Source of the DNA: Cryptomeria japonica
Lineage: Eukaryota; Streptophyta; Pinopsida; Cupressales; Cupressaceae
Direction: 5' to 3'
Assembly: GCF_030272615.1 (NCBI RefSeq)
Contig: NC_081407.1
Coordinates: 380,143,179-380,207,178 of the forward strand
DNA: 64,000 nt
Shown: positions 31,963 through 42,275 of the stretch, piece by piece
Position numbering within the stretch: the first letter of the stretch is position 1
Layout of the letters: each line of letters opens with the position of its first letter
Notes under the pieces: model-generated
What the model was told of the DNA's origin: nothing
Database searches by the model: none
Seen by the model: only the letters and a program-made list of their open reading frames with translations
Made by a program: the position numbers and the translations under genes

Positions 31963-34900
31963 TTATTTAAGTTCTCTGGCATTAGACTTAATCATTGCCT
32001 TCTTTTTCTCAAGTTTCTCCAATTTCTCCTCAAAACCTACTATTTCCTGCTCAATAACTGATATAGGTTCGGATGAACCAATTATGGTATCAGCTATGTC
32101 ATCTATTTCTTTCTGTACTCTGTTGATCTCCTTTTCTAGGTCCTCTGTCAAAAGATGGGGTTTGCATGTTTCCCTGTAAAGCTCCTTGTATTCCAGAATT
32201 GTAGTGTTCAGTGCCAGTAATAGTGTATTCATGTGTTATGTGCACTTCTTTATTGTGTCTTCAAAGAATTTATCCTTCTCCTTTTCAAATTTCTCCCTGA
32301 AGGTGTCCTCATTCACCTTGTCAATGGTTATTACATTATCAGTAATAAATTTTGATAGTGTGTCCAATTTTCCTATAGAATCCTTGATGTGATCAGTGTT
32401 ACAATTTGGTGCAATCAACTTCAGAATTAGTAGTGTTATCAATTGCCTTGTAGGCCAATGCATTGCAGTCTGTTATCTTCTTAATTGAATTTAAAAGTAC
32501 TTCGATAACATTTGTAGGTCTGAATTCACTTGTTGAAGTGTTGGATGTCTAACCAATTACCTTTATTACCTTTGTGCTTCCATCATTATTAACCATTTTG
32601 TTTGTGTTTACCTCTGGTGGATCAGTCTGAGTTTGCATTTCAACCTGTAAAGGTTTGTCTGATCGTTTAGGTATCTCAGTGATTGTCGATTTCTCTGCCT
32701 CAGTATGTACCTCTGCCTCTGTAGGTTTTTCAATAAGTTCAATTGTTGATATCTCTGTCTCTAGTGGCCTTGTGCCAACATCCTTTTCTTCAGTAGGTTT
32801 TCCTATATCTGATGGTTGCTCTGTTTGGGTTGGGATCTCAACCTCAACAGTCTCTATCGGTTTCTCAGCTATGTTGCCACTGTCAACATTATCATTCTTA
32901 ACCTCTGCATTGTCCTTATCCACAATAATATTTACTTCCTGAGTATCCACATTCATGGTAAAAAGTATCTCAGATTTAGGATTTGTATCATCATGCGTGA
33001 TACCTTTAGTGTCAACAGTTGGTGTATCATCTGTGTGTACCGGTGCAGTATCTAAAGGTGGTGGTGGTATATTATCAGTAATCTCGATGTTCGAAATTCC
33101 ACCAACTTTACCTTTTCCCTTATCCTTATCCTTCTGATACACTTTGAATGTCTTCTTTGGTCGGTTCCTTTCCTCTTGTTTTTCTTTTTCCACAAAAAAT
33201 ATATCACATTTATCAGCAGTCTCTTCTGCAATCTCATTTACTCTTCCTTCCATTAAACTTACTTGTCGATGCCCACTAGCAAAAACGGATCTATTAGCCT
33301 CACAAATCAATTCATCAATTTCCTCATTTAAATTCACAGGATGAATAGCTAGAAGTTTTTCAATTTTTAGTTTCTTATCTAATTATATCATTGCTATCCT
33401 TTTTGCATCCAATCTTCTATACAATTCACTTAGTAAATCATCCACAACTTCAATTAAGACTTTCTTATATATATTTCCAAGTATAAAATAATACTGTTCT
33501 CAATGCTTTCCTTGTCAGAATCTTTAAATGAATTATATAGTTTACTCACATTAGCCAAATTTCCATCATCAGTTATTTCATTCGACAAATCATTGAATGA
33601 AGATGTGATTGGTTTCTATTTCTTCTTAGGAGTTAGCTTCTTGGCTGGTTCCCTTACTACCTATTGTTTCTTCCTCAAGGTCCTTATTCTCTTAGGTGAA
33701 GGAGAGGGTACCGGTGAAGGTTTTCTCTTCCTTCTTTCTACTCTCTTAAACTCTGTTGCCTTGTCACCGTCGGTTCCAGAAGATGTGCCAACTGGTGAAA
33801 TGTGTGCCTCCGGTTGCAATCCTTCAAGATCACTAGCCGATATGCCACTGATGTTCATTACATTTTCCTTGATTTCTTTAACTTTCTTCAAAGCATCTCT
33901 AATGTATTTTTCTCTTCTCTTCCTTTTCTTCAATATTTTTACATCACTTTCAATAGTTTCTGACTGCCAAAAACTTGTTCTAATGGTTCTCTCGGTGCAT
34001 CTAGTAATGCTTTAGCATATGTTTCCAAAATGTTAATGTCTACCTCATATCCCATTTTAGTTACCCATACAGTCCTAGGGAGTACAACTTCCATTCATGT
34101 CTCATCCTTTTTTATAACAAAATAGATTTCTTTGTCATACTTGTCTACTATACTCTGTGGTAATCTTTCTCTAGTTTTCATCTTAGCTTGGAAGGTTTTG
34201 AAATATTCAATTATGTTGTTGTCCTTTGCAATTCCCATGCCAGTGAAAGCTTCCTGTATTTGTTTTCCTACCAGTATATCATAACCAAAGTCTTTGGGTC
34301 CTGTACCGAGAATCTCCTTAGTGAAATACAACATTAAACATACCAAAAGGTTTCCAAAATGGAATGTGCCTTTCTTGTCACCTTTGATCTTTTTTCAGGT
34401 TGTCAATAAGTTCATCTTTCAGCCATTCACCTACATCAATCATTGCATTATTGTTAACCATCTCATAAGCACTGTGTATACAGAGACTAGAAACTGAATT
34501 TAGCCTGTTGGCATGTGTAGTCTTGTATCCTAACACCATACTCACAAATCTCACATTGATGTCCTTAATATCATTCACTCTTAGTGATCTACTGTCAAAT
34601 GTTGCTCAGGTTAGGCTTATCACTGTGTTGTTGGGAATCTTCTTATTTTTATCAGGTCTTTTGTCGGTTGAGGGTAAACGAGTTACTGCCCTAATTGCTT
34701 GTCTGGTTATTTTGTAGACAGAATCCAACCATAAGAATTCTCCATGTGCTCTACTTAAAACAATCCTAACTACTTCCTCCAGAAATTTAGGGATATTCAA
34801 TATCTCAACAAAACCTAAAGTTTCTACAATCTTGTGTTCAAGTTTAACAGTACCATTTTAATCAAAAATTACCATTTTAAACATTTTCATCAATTCCTCA

Positions 34901-35103
34901 TAACCTAATTCTTCAATGTTGCAATGAATATAAATCCTAGGGTCTTCAACAAATGCTACACCTTTAGGAATTTTAGAGAATGCCCCTATAGAGTCATCTT
35001 TCTTAGCTATTTGGGGAATTATCTTAAACATGGGCCTAGGGCGTTTCACATTTTTCACAATAGTAGGGTTCTGAACAAATTTGGGAGCAAACAAAGAAGC
35101 CAT
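31963..35103 (-). pseudogene. ORF2 of the pol-less element, unknown protein
   Basis: ATG at 35103 (MASLFAPKFVQNPTIVKNVK) starts a frame of about 1,000 codons, broken by several stops and indels. The first ~330 residues are helical and hydrophobic-patterned. They include GFVEILNIPKFLEEVVRIVL, WLDSVYKITRQAIRAVTRLP and VCLMLYFTKEILGTGPKDFG (about 34345). A basic stretch follows (KRKRREKYIRDALKKVKEIK; VERRKRKPSPVPSPSPKRIR). Next is a long Thr/Glu/Pro-rich acidic linker (32550-33340) and a C-terminal coiled coil (LTEDLEKEINRVQKEIDDIA, 31963-32232). It contains no retroviral enzyme. The helical part may be a plant-mobile-domain-like or env/gag-like module, but that is a guess. Confidence 0.6.
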
Positions 35104-35447
35104 TGAAAAATACCTTTAGCTGCTTGAAAATATTTTGAATGCTTGGAGAAATCACTTCGCACCTTTGCCTTGAATGCCTTTGCTTAGTTTTTGCGCTCTC
35201 TGCTAATTCAAATGTTCGGTGTGTCGAAAAAGAGGGAAATCAGCTGATTTATAATGAAATTTCTCTCAACAACTGCATTAAATGCTTGCCAGTTAAGTGA
35301 AAAATTAACCCATCTACCGGTAAGGAATAAATCTATCTTATCACCATCAACTGAGGGTACTCTGCATGATTTTCAACTTTCTGCAATACCCCCAAAATGG
35401 GTTACTTCTCAATTGGATGAAGAATCTCCTGCCAGTGGAGTATTACT

Positions 35448-36521
35448 CTATTCTATCGATATAGAGATAGTTTCGTCAACATTCAGATCTTTCTTTCTAA
35501 TCCATTGTTTTGAAAATTCTTGCTTTACCTCATCTACCTTTTCTTTGCCTTTCAAACTGGATCCTTTATCATTCGTCGGTGCAGTCTTGCTTCTACAGAA
35601 TTTTGCAATATGTCCAATCTTGTTACAAGCATAACAAGTTACACTATTCTTTTGAATAGTCTTTCCATATCCTACATCGGCTTGTGTTCTGCATTGATTA
35701 GATAAGTGCCCAAATCTTCCACAAACATAGCATCTCACATTCATTCTACAGTTTTCTAAATTATGACCAACTTTGTTGCATTTGGAACATTGACCAGTGA
35801 GTGCATTAATGTTCTGATTGTTTCTAAATCTACACTAATTTTCTCTATGACCATACTTGTTACAGTTAAAGCATTTCCCATTAAATTTATAAGCACTAGG
35901 TTGTCTTACCAGTTTACCGTGATCATGATTGTTTGCAGTACCGGAACTTTCTCCAACTTCAAATCCAAGTCCATTAGTATCTCCATTAGGTTTCTGACTT
36001 TTCAGCATATCATCAAGTTCCTTTGAACTTTTCTTGAATTTCTCTTTATATTGATTTGCAGTCGCCAACTCATTTTCCAGAATTCCCTTTTGTCTCACAA
36101 GCTCAGTTATATCATGTTGCATGTGAATTAGATCTGTCTTCAGCATATCATTTTCATGACTGAGTCTTAGATTTTCATTTCCAGCATCATTAAGTCTCCT
36201 AGTCAAGTCTTCTTCATTCTTCTTCCTATCTTCAATGTCTTTACATAACCTCATAGTCATATCTTGCATTTCATTCTTCATGTTACTATTCTCTATTCTC
36301 AACTTGTTCACAAGTTCATTAAGAGTTTCCTTTTCATCATCATCTTTTTGCATCTTCTCATGAAGTTCTTTTCTTTTATTTCAAGCTATAGTAAGATTCT
36401 CTTGAAGTCCTTGAATGAATTCTTGTGCAGTCCTCAGATCATCTTCAAGTTTGATATTCTTCAATTTTTCTGCATCATAGTCTAGAAGAGCTCCTTCCAA
36501 TTGTTTTCTTAAGTTCTTCAT
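35448..36521 (-). pseudogene. ORF1 of the pol-less element: coiled coil plus four zinc knuckles
   Basis: ATG at 36521 (MKNLRKQLEGALLDYDAEKL) opens a ~358-codon frame. The first ~220 residues are a coiled coil (for example ELVRQKGILENELATANQYK). Four CCHC knuckles follow: CFNCNKYGHREN.C (about 35830-35875), CSKCNKVGHNLENC (about 35755-35795), CYVCGRFGHLSNQC (about 35690-35735) and CYACNKIGHIAKFC (about 35590-35635). Four knuckles are more than the one or two usual in plant Gag. The typical UBN2 gag fold is not visible. Stops replace codons near 36384 and 35836. The likely role is RNA binding and particle assembly. Confidence 0.82.
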
Positions 36522-36578
36522 CTATACCAGTGTCAAAATCTTCCTCAAGCTGTTAGGCTTTTAAAAATAGAGGACCGG

Positions 36579-36591
36579 GCTCTGATACCAA
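36579..36591 (-). promoter_or_regulatory. Primer-binding site, tRNA-iMet type
   Basis: The minus strand reads TTGGTATCAGAGC starting at 36591, directly after the end of the 5' LTR at 36593. Confidence 0.92.
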
Positions 36592-36592
36592 T

Positions 36593-37181
36593 TGTTAGGA
36601 ATAATGACAATCCCAAAGACACTAAGAGGGGGGGTGAATCAGTGTCTAACCGGTTAACAAAATATTTAAACTTATTAAGAAATTTGCATCCCAAAACAGT
36701 GTACCGATAAATAAGAATTAATGCAGCAAATAAGAATAACAGAGACAACATAGAGAACACACCATAACACAAGATATTTAACGAGGAAACCCAGTGTGGG
36801 AAAAACCTCGGTGGGATTTGTGACCCACAATATTCACTCACTGGTCAATGAATAAATATTACTCACAATGAGGGGCCTGCACATGCAGGAAGGCCATCTG
36901 CCTAGAGCTCATTGCTCAATAAGAGTCTTTTACAATGTATCATGTCGTCTCTACAAAAGATAATTACATTAAAATACAATAAACAAAAGTTTATTCCCTG
37001 TCGGCTGGATTGTCGGTATGCATTGTTGTCGTTGTCGGTGAAGTGTCTGCCGGTGTATGTAGAAGTCTATTGCCGGTGCCGATAACTACTGATGGCTTAC
37101 CAGATGAATACCAGTTGGTCTCCAGATGGTTGCCATCAATGACAACATCAACTATTCTCATAAGAGTGTAGAATACCAACA
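36593..37181 (-). repeat. 5' LTR of the pol-less element, 589 bp with internal deletion
   Basis: It matches 30754-31536 along its whole length except for a ~194-bp deletion at about 36925. At that point the longer LTR has GAGTC at both ends of the missing segment, pointing to deletion between short direct repeats. Confidence 0.92.
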
Positions 37182-39663
37182 CAAAAAGCCTTTCCTAATC
37201 CTATCCCATTGTCACTTGCAAGTGTAGTTTTTTTACTCTTTTGAGGGGTTTGTTCTGAAGGTGTTTTTGTACCCACCTTTATTGTCATAACCTTTTGCTT
37301 CTTCACATTACCTTGATCACTAGGATTCTATATAGTATCTACTACTATTGTCCTCTTGTGAGAGATATCTTGTTGTTGCACTTGATCAAAAAAAACTAAT
37401 ATTAGTACCCATGCCATCCCCATCATTAGTAGTGGCACTTGATTCACCACCAATAGGAATACCATGTTGTGGTAGTGGTTGTCATTGAATTTGAGTGTCT
37501 GCACAAGTTGGATTTGAAGCTCTAACAAATTGAAGTGGAGATGCAGGGTAATGAGTAGTACCTTTCTGTGATGAATCTGACGAATCAAGTCCAATGACTT
37601 GTTTCTCGGGACATTTTGATTTTGAATTTGATGGAAGAGGTACCTCAAGTGGAAATCAAGGGCCTTCTCCTCTGGGACCTAGACCACCACCTTCAAAACC
37701 CATTTTTTCCACAATGTTTACCTCTTTGCTATATTTTTCTTGCATGGAAGCATCAACTTCACTGAATTTTGTAGAGACTGTAGTAGTTGTTGGTGTCACC
37801 TCAACTTCATACTCATTTTCATCATCACTTCTATCATATGCTTCTATGGGATGCTCCATATTCTACAATTTGCTAAATCCAATATCCTCATTGTTTTCAT
37901 CAAAGTCTGCACTGGTCTTTGGTTCACCAAGAGTCTTCCTCATAGTCCAAAAATCAATTATTTTGGTTTGAGTCCAATGTCTATTTTTACATTCTTACAG
38001 TATTTTTTAGGAATAGCTTTGTTAGATGGATTAGTAGCTTTTTGGTAGAAATTGTAGGACCTCCTATTTTCATTTTGATTTTGAATGCCTTGCTTTGTTG
38101 TTTTCTATGTGTGCAATGCCAAAATTTGTGATGAGAATTATTCTATTAAAATTTTATTTTCAGCGACAATTTTCTCCATCTCTTTTTTTACCTCATCCCA
38201 GGAGTCCATGTTTCTAAGATTTTCTAGCAATGGTTTACTTTCATGTTGACATAACCTTTCAGATTTCCCATTTTTCTTAAGCCTTGTTTGAATGATGCTG
38301 AGTGGATCATACTGCCAATGACCCTCAACACCAAATCTAAAAATTGTCAAAAAATCATGTGCCACTTTGAATGCTTTTCTGTCAAATGCGAACCCTCCAC
38401 ATAAAAAAGGCAAGGAAGGAAATAGGCTCTTATTTTATTGAGCATGAAAGAGTACATTTTTGCTCTCCAACTGTCATACATATTCCAGTGCAAAAACCCT
38501 CTTTGTTGCATGTATTGGAAGTTTGTGGGGTTCTATTATTGATCCGTAAAACCTTAACATAGTGTATTCTTCCATGAAGAACCAGTCAGCCAATTGTATT
38601 TGACTTCTGAGTTGAATGTAATCTCTACAAGACACAGGCAATCTAGGAATTGGAGTGCTTGTAATTTCATTATACATTGGTGCCAAAAAGAAGTCTACAA
38701 AATGGTTATAGTTTTTTTTCTATTATCGTTCATCCTTATCTTAGGTGTTCATTCATATATTGGACACTCTGTTCTTTTCTAAGTCTTCTCATCAATCTTA
38801 TAGACCTCAATGTGAAGCTTGTTGGTCTTGAATATTGCACGATAATTTGATAGAAGAAGATAGCACAAGTAGGATGTGAACCTAAATTTCATACGGGAAC
38901 CTATTTTAATCTTTAGTAATTGTGTTTGCATGGATTGAACAACGTGCTCAACAAAATTAAATATTATTGGTTCTGCTACACAATGGATATTAAAAATCAT
39001 TTCAAGAAGGTTGGCACCCCACTTCCCTGTCATTTTCCAATCCTAGGAAAAATGTTAGCAAGGAAATAGTATCCTGAACCCATGGCACAAAAAGATTATA
39101 ATCATAAGGAGGTTTATGATTGCGATCCAATCGAGTACCACACACTGTTAGACCTTTGATAAATGAATCTTTATAATTTGCATCAATTCTGTCATATTGC
39201 TCCGCCAAATTTCCTAGGTCAATGTGGACGTTTGAGTTTTGTGCTTCAAACCCTAGGTTCAACAAATGAGAAAATTCTCCCTCGGTTATGGACAAAATTT
39301 CCTCTTCAATATTTTTATCGACAATTGTTTTTCTATCTTCATCATAATTTTGGGCACAGACCATGACAATTTCTAGGCAAGGGAATACTTCAGGTAACAC
39401 CATGCTAGCAAGTCTTGTAGACCACGATGCAATTTTATTTGTACTTGCCTTTAACATTATGTTATAGACTGTATATTTTGCCCTATCTAGATATCTTGCC
39501 TTATTAGACAATGAATATCTAATTTCTATGATTCTCTTTTTACCATGGATAACATGGTTATAAATATCATGGTATTCATTAATGAAACCTATTGTTTTAA
39601 CCAGTTCGGTTAAGTCTATTTTTTAATTCACCTAGGTTTTAGTTGTACTACCTGGTTTCCCCA
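37182..39663 (-). pseudogene. N-terminal part of a split unknown protein with a G-patch-like motif
   Basis: ATG at 39663 (MGKPGSTTKT, then early TAG and TAA) leads into a long, mainly helical region (KIDLTELVKTIGFINEYHDI; TVYNIMLKASTNKIASWSTR; DYNLFVPWVQDTISLLTFFL). It continues through frameshifts near 39030, 38780 and 38690. FAFDRKAFKVAHDFLTIFRF and a charged stretch follow (38138-38413). At 37655-37715 lies VEKMGFEGGGLGPRGEG followed after one stop by PLEV, which fits the G-patch consensus of RNA-processing proteins and some retroviral Gag-Pro proteins. The frame is interrupted at 37181 by the pol-less LTR element and resumes at 30753. No known protein is recognised. Confidence 0.58.
37655..37715 (-). 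other. G-patch-like motif in the split unknown protein
   Basis: The residues KMGFEGGGLGPRGEG fit the glycine pattern of G-patch domains (hydrophobic-Gly then G-x-G-L-G-x4-G), with a downstream PLEV like the usual xPIxV tail. An in-frame TGA lies between the two halves. G-patch domains bind RNA or activate DEAH helicases. Confidence 0.5.
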
Positions 39664-40209
39664 TCATTGGTACTGTTAATGGTTGGAAATAATGCTAAGT
39701 TGAACACTTAATTCTAGTTTGACAATCTAAAAGGTAAACCACGAGATTCAAAAATTAAAAATGCGGGATGTAGATGTTCTAGATTTTACCCAAAATTTCT
39801 ATTTAAGTAGATTGACGTAGACAGACTCTGTTGCATTCCTCAATCTAGTAGTCATTTTTGAATCTCCTTGGATTTACTAGTTTGTCCAAGAATCAAAATA
39901 CCAATATGAGTCCCTTAGTTTGAAAACCCTCAAAAGTTCAAAAGTAAAACCTAAAGGGCAAAATTTCTAGAATCGTGTTGTAGTTTTATAAATTATTATT
40001 AACTATTTGCTGCCACAGGGAAAAAAAGCCATTGCTTATTTCTAAATTCTGATGGCTGACAGTCTGACACGTCACATGAGTCTCTTTTTCGAAATGTTTT
40101 TGAAGACTTTATATTCCTTTACAACTTCTGCCCGAAATAGAGCTTATTACACTTAATTAAGTATACAATTACAAATTTAGAATTTAACTATACTTAATTA
40201 AATGTTTAT
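39664..40209. other. Upstream region of the split ORF
   Basis: No coding sequence. AT-rich, with an inverted repeat TTAATTAAGTATA at 40153-40165 and its inverse at 40189-40201. It could contain the 5' untranslated region and promoter of the minus-strand frame starting at 39663. Confidence 0.5.
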
Positions 40210-40575
40210 CGTTTATGGAAGTCTTCTGGTAGAAGTTTGCAAAAAATATTTATCATTCTCACATTCGGCCCGAAATACACCTTATGTCATTGATCTGTGG
40301 TCATCCAACGAAAGACAATATCTTTTGTTAGTTGTCGTAGGTCCCATTATACATATGATTTTTGCCACCCAAATACCACGTCACTCGACACTTCATCGTC
40401 TCATCGGCCATAACCTTTCTTTCATGTCGGTGTTCAATGACACGTGTTTCCGGTGGAAGTTTGCAAAAAAAATTAGAGATCCCACAGTCAACCCGAAATA
40501 CACCTTAAGTCGTTGATCTGTGCTCTTCCAACGGATGACAGTATACGTTGTCAATTATCGTCGGTCCCATTATCA
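40210..40575. repeat. Diverged ~240-bp-spaced direct repeat in a putative promoter
   Basis: GGAAGTCTTCTGGTAGAAGTTTGCAAA...CCCGAAATACACCTTA...GTCCCATTAT at about 40214-40354 recurs at about 40450-40573 (GGTGGAAGTTTGCAAA...CCCGAAATACACCTTA...GTCCCATTAT). Both copies include a TTGATCTGTG..CTTCCAACG / TCATCCAACG motif. A related CGAAATAAAACTTCAGCCATTGATC segment lies at 45268-45300, upstream of another minus-strand ORF. Confidence 0.72.
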
Positions 40576-40829
40576 ATAGGATTTAAATATGAATTAAATA
40601 TGTGGTTTCAAAACTTGCATGATATTTAATTTTTTTTAATTGATAATTTTTGTATTGTATTACTTGGAAATAAAATATTACAAATATGCAAGTATAGGTG
40701 GTATAGTAAAACCACCTGAGTTTTGCCACCGCAAAAAACACCCCAAAAACCACCATTCCCGATAAAAAACAAAACCCTACTACATGAAGAAACCACACAA
40801 TTCTAGTTCGGCCTACCAAAATTGTTAGC

Positions 40830-41770
40830 AAACATCCCCTCGTACATACAAAGTTGGAGAGAAAATGGACATGGAACAAAAAGATACAAACATACAACAC
40901 CAAACACCACCGACCATAGCAGGATTAACCCAGAAGTGGCTTGTACTCCAGTCATCATAGAATTCTGAGAGTTCCTTCATTGCTTGGGTAGTCTTGGGTC
41001 TCAGCCGCAACTCTTGACCCACCTCTTCTCGTACCACTTCATGATGGACCCTTAAACCTCATCATTCTGCATCAACCTTTCGAACAATTTGAAGGCCTGC
41101 CACCCACGCCAAGCAAGGGCTCTATATCTTGCCTTCAAATCATCATCAGCCCATCAAATGAGTGGTAGTGGCGCCACTGGACCAACCACCCCTACCTCAG
41201 AAACAATTCCCACCTTCGGGACCACACGAGCACACACACTATCCAGATTTAACAGGTAGTTTGAATCAATTACAACTCTCAAGGCATTTTTTACCTTTTC
41301 CACCTCGTCCTCAAATTGGAAACCCCAAGTGGCAATAAATGAATATGCCTCCATGTTCGTCCTGTAGCGATGACCAACATGGACAATTTCCTCTCCCAAC
41401 AGTATTTTCACACTCTTTTACAACCGCTCATCCTTAAACAAGAAAAAACCTTTCAGCCTCATGTCTGTAAATCGTTCGAGAAATGGGACTAATTTCTTAT
41501 TAGTATGGAAGGATAAATTGGCTTCCATGCTGCTTAAGAAACCCAAGAAAACATTGCAAGTGTAGACAGTATGATACCAAGAAAATGGCAATCCAACTAC
41601 ACTCCATGACTCATCCAATCCACCCAATCTTTATACACCTCACACTCAATTCTGACATCCAACAGGAGCGGTCGTCGACATTTGCCATTAATCACAACTC
41701 TTCTATCATTCCTTTGCATGTATGAATTCAGCTGCACAATTCGTCCACACAAGCCGACATTAAAGCTGCC
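40830..41770 (-). pseudogene. Unknown ORF, family member 1
   Basis: Minus-strand protein-like frames: FNVGLCGRIVQLNSYMQRND (about 41770), VVINGKCRRPLLLDVRIECE, then after a frameshift VGLPFSWYHTVYTCNVFLGF, FLERFTDMRLKGFFLFKDER and VKILLGEEIVHVGHRYRTNM. A tail with LKARYRALAWRGWQAFKLFE and a Trp-rich segment (WYEKRWV; EFYDDWSTSHFW) follows, with stops near 41416, 41153 and 41052. The middle resembles the ORF at 44200-44870 (see there), so both belong to one family. There is no known domain. It may be an element-encoded protein of the same class as the neighbouring split ORF. Confidence 0.5.
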
Positions 41771-41959
41771 TAAATGTTAACCATTTAGTGGCGTGCGTAC
41801 GATAAGGAAATATCACTGCATATAAATAGTGTTCCAAAGTAGAAGAAAACAAAATAAACACAAATCTAGCATGATATTTATGACAGAATTGCAGCAACTG
41901 ACTTTTTATAGTTAAAAAAATCAATATCACTTACACCTAAATACTAACAAAACTTAAAT

Positions 41960-42275
41960 TCAATCTTCATTCTCTGCCTCGTTCTCAGTAATGTTGAAAT
42001 AACGTAGCTCATAGGCATTGTGTTCCTTATTGGATGCTATCACTCGCAGCCAATCCCTGACATTATGCTTTTTCAAATACTTATTTATCAAGGACTTCAA
42101 ATATCTTTTAGAAAAGGTCGTCTTAGAAGTGACACTGAGTTTGTTCTTTAACTTTAGATAAGAAATTAGAATAGACCTTCTATGTTCGACACTATCTTCC
42201 CTCCTTTAATTAATATCCCATATCTGGAATCTTCTGATTCCAACTTGTGTTCAAAATGGCATTTCGCTTTCTCTC
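41960..42275 (-). pseudogene. RPL22: Processed pseudogene of 60S ribosomal protein eL22
   Basis: The last ~50 codons on the minus strand are an almost perfect eL22 C-terminus: [40 protein letters not shown], then [11 protein letters not shown] and TGA at 41960-41962. Upstream, [10 protein letters not shown] matches the conserved ITVTS block. Further upstream, short matches (IKGGK near 42205; QKIPDMG near 42225) appear in shifted frames, so the 5' half is decayed. No intron interrupts the sequence, so it is most likely a retrocopy. eL22 is an rRNA-binding component of the large ribosomal subunit. Confidence 0.87.

Larger units (their letters stand above)
30754..37181 (-). mobile_element. Non-autonomous copia-like LTR element without pol
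   Basis: The LTRs are at 30754-31536 and 36593-37181 (TG...CA termini on the minus strand). Orientation is minus: PBS at 36579-36591, ORF1 at 36521-35448, ORF2 at 35103-31963 and polypurine tract at 31537-31555. The flanking 5-mers AAAAA and CAAAA are consistent with a 5-bp target duplication with one change. No protease, integrase, RT or RNase H motif is present in the 5-kb interior, so transposition would need enzymes from a partner. It sits inside another minus-strand reading frame that resumes on both sides. By eye the LTRs differ at roughly 40 of ~590 shared positions. Confidence 0.88.

Noticed and set aside
32655-34015. Plus-strand frames over the pol-less element
   Set aside because: Antisense shadows of ORF2, whose domains and direction agree with the LTR, PBS and polypurine tract.
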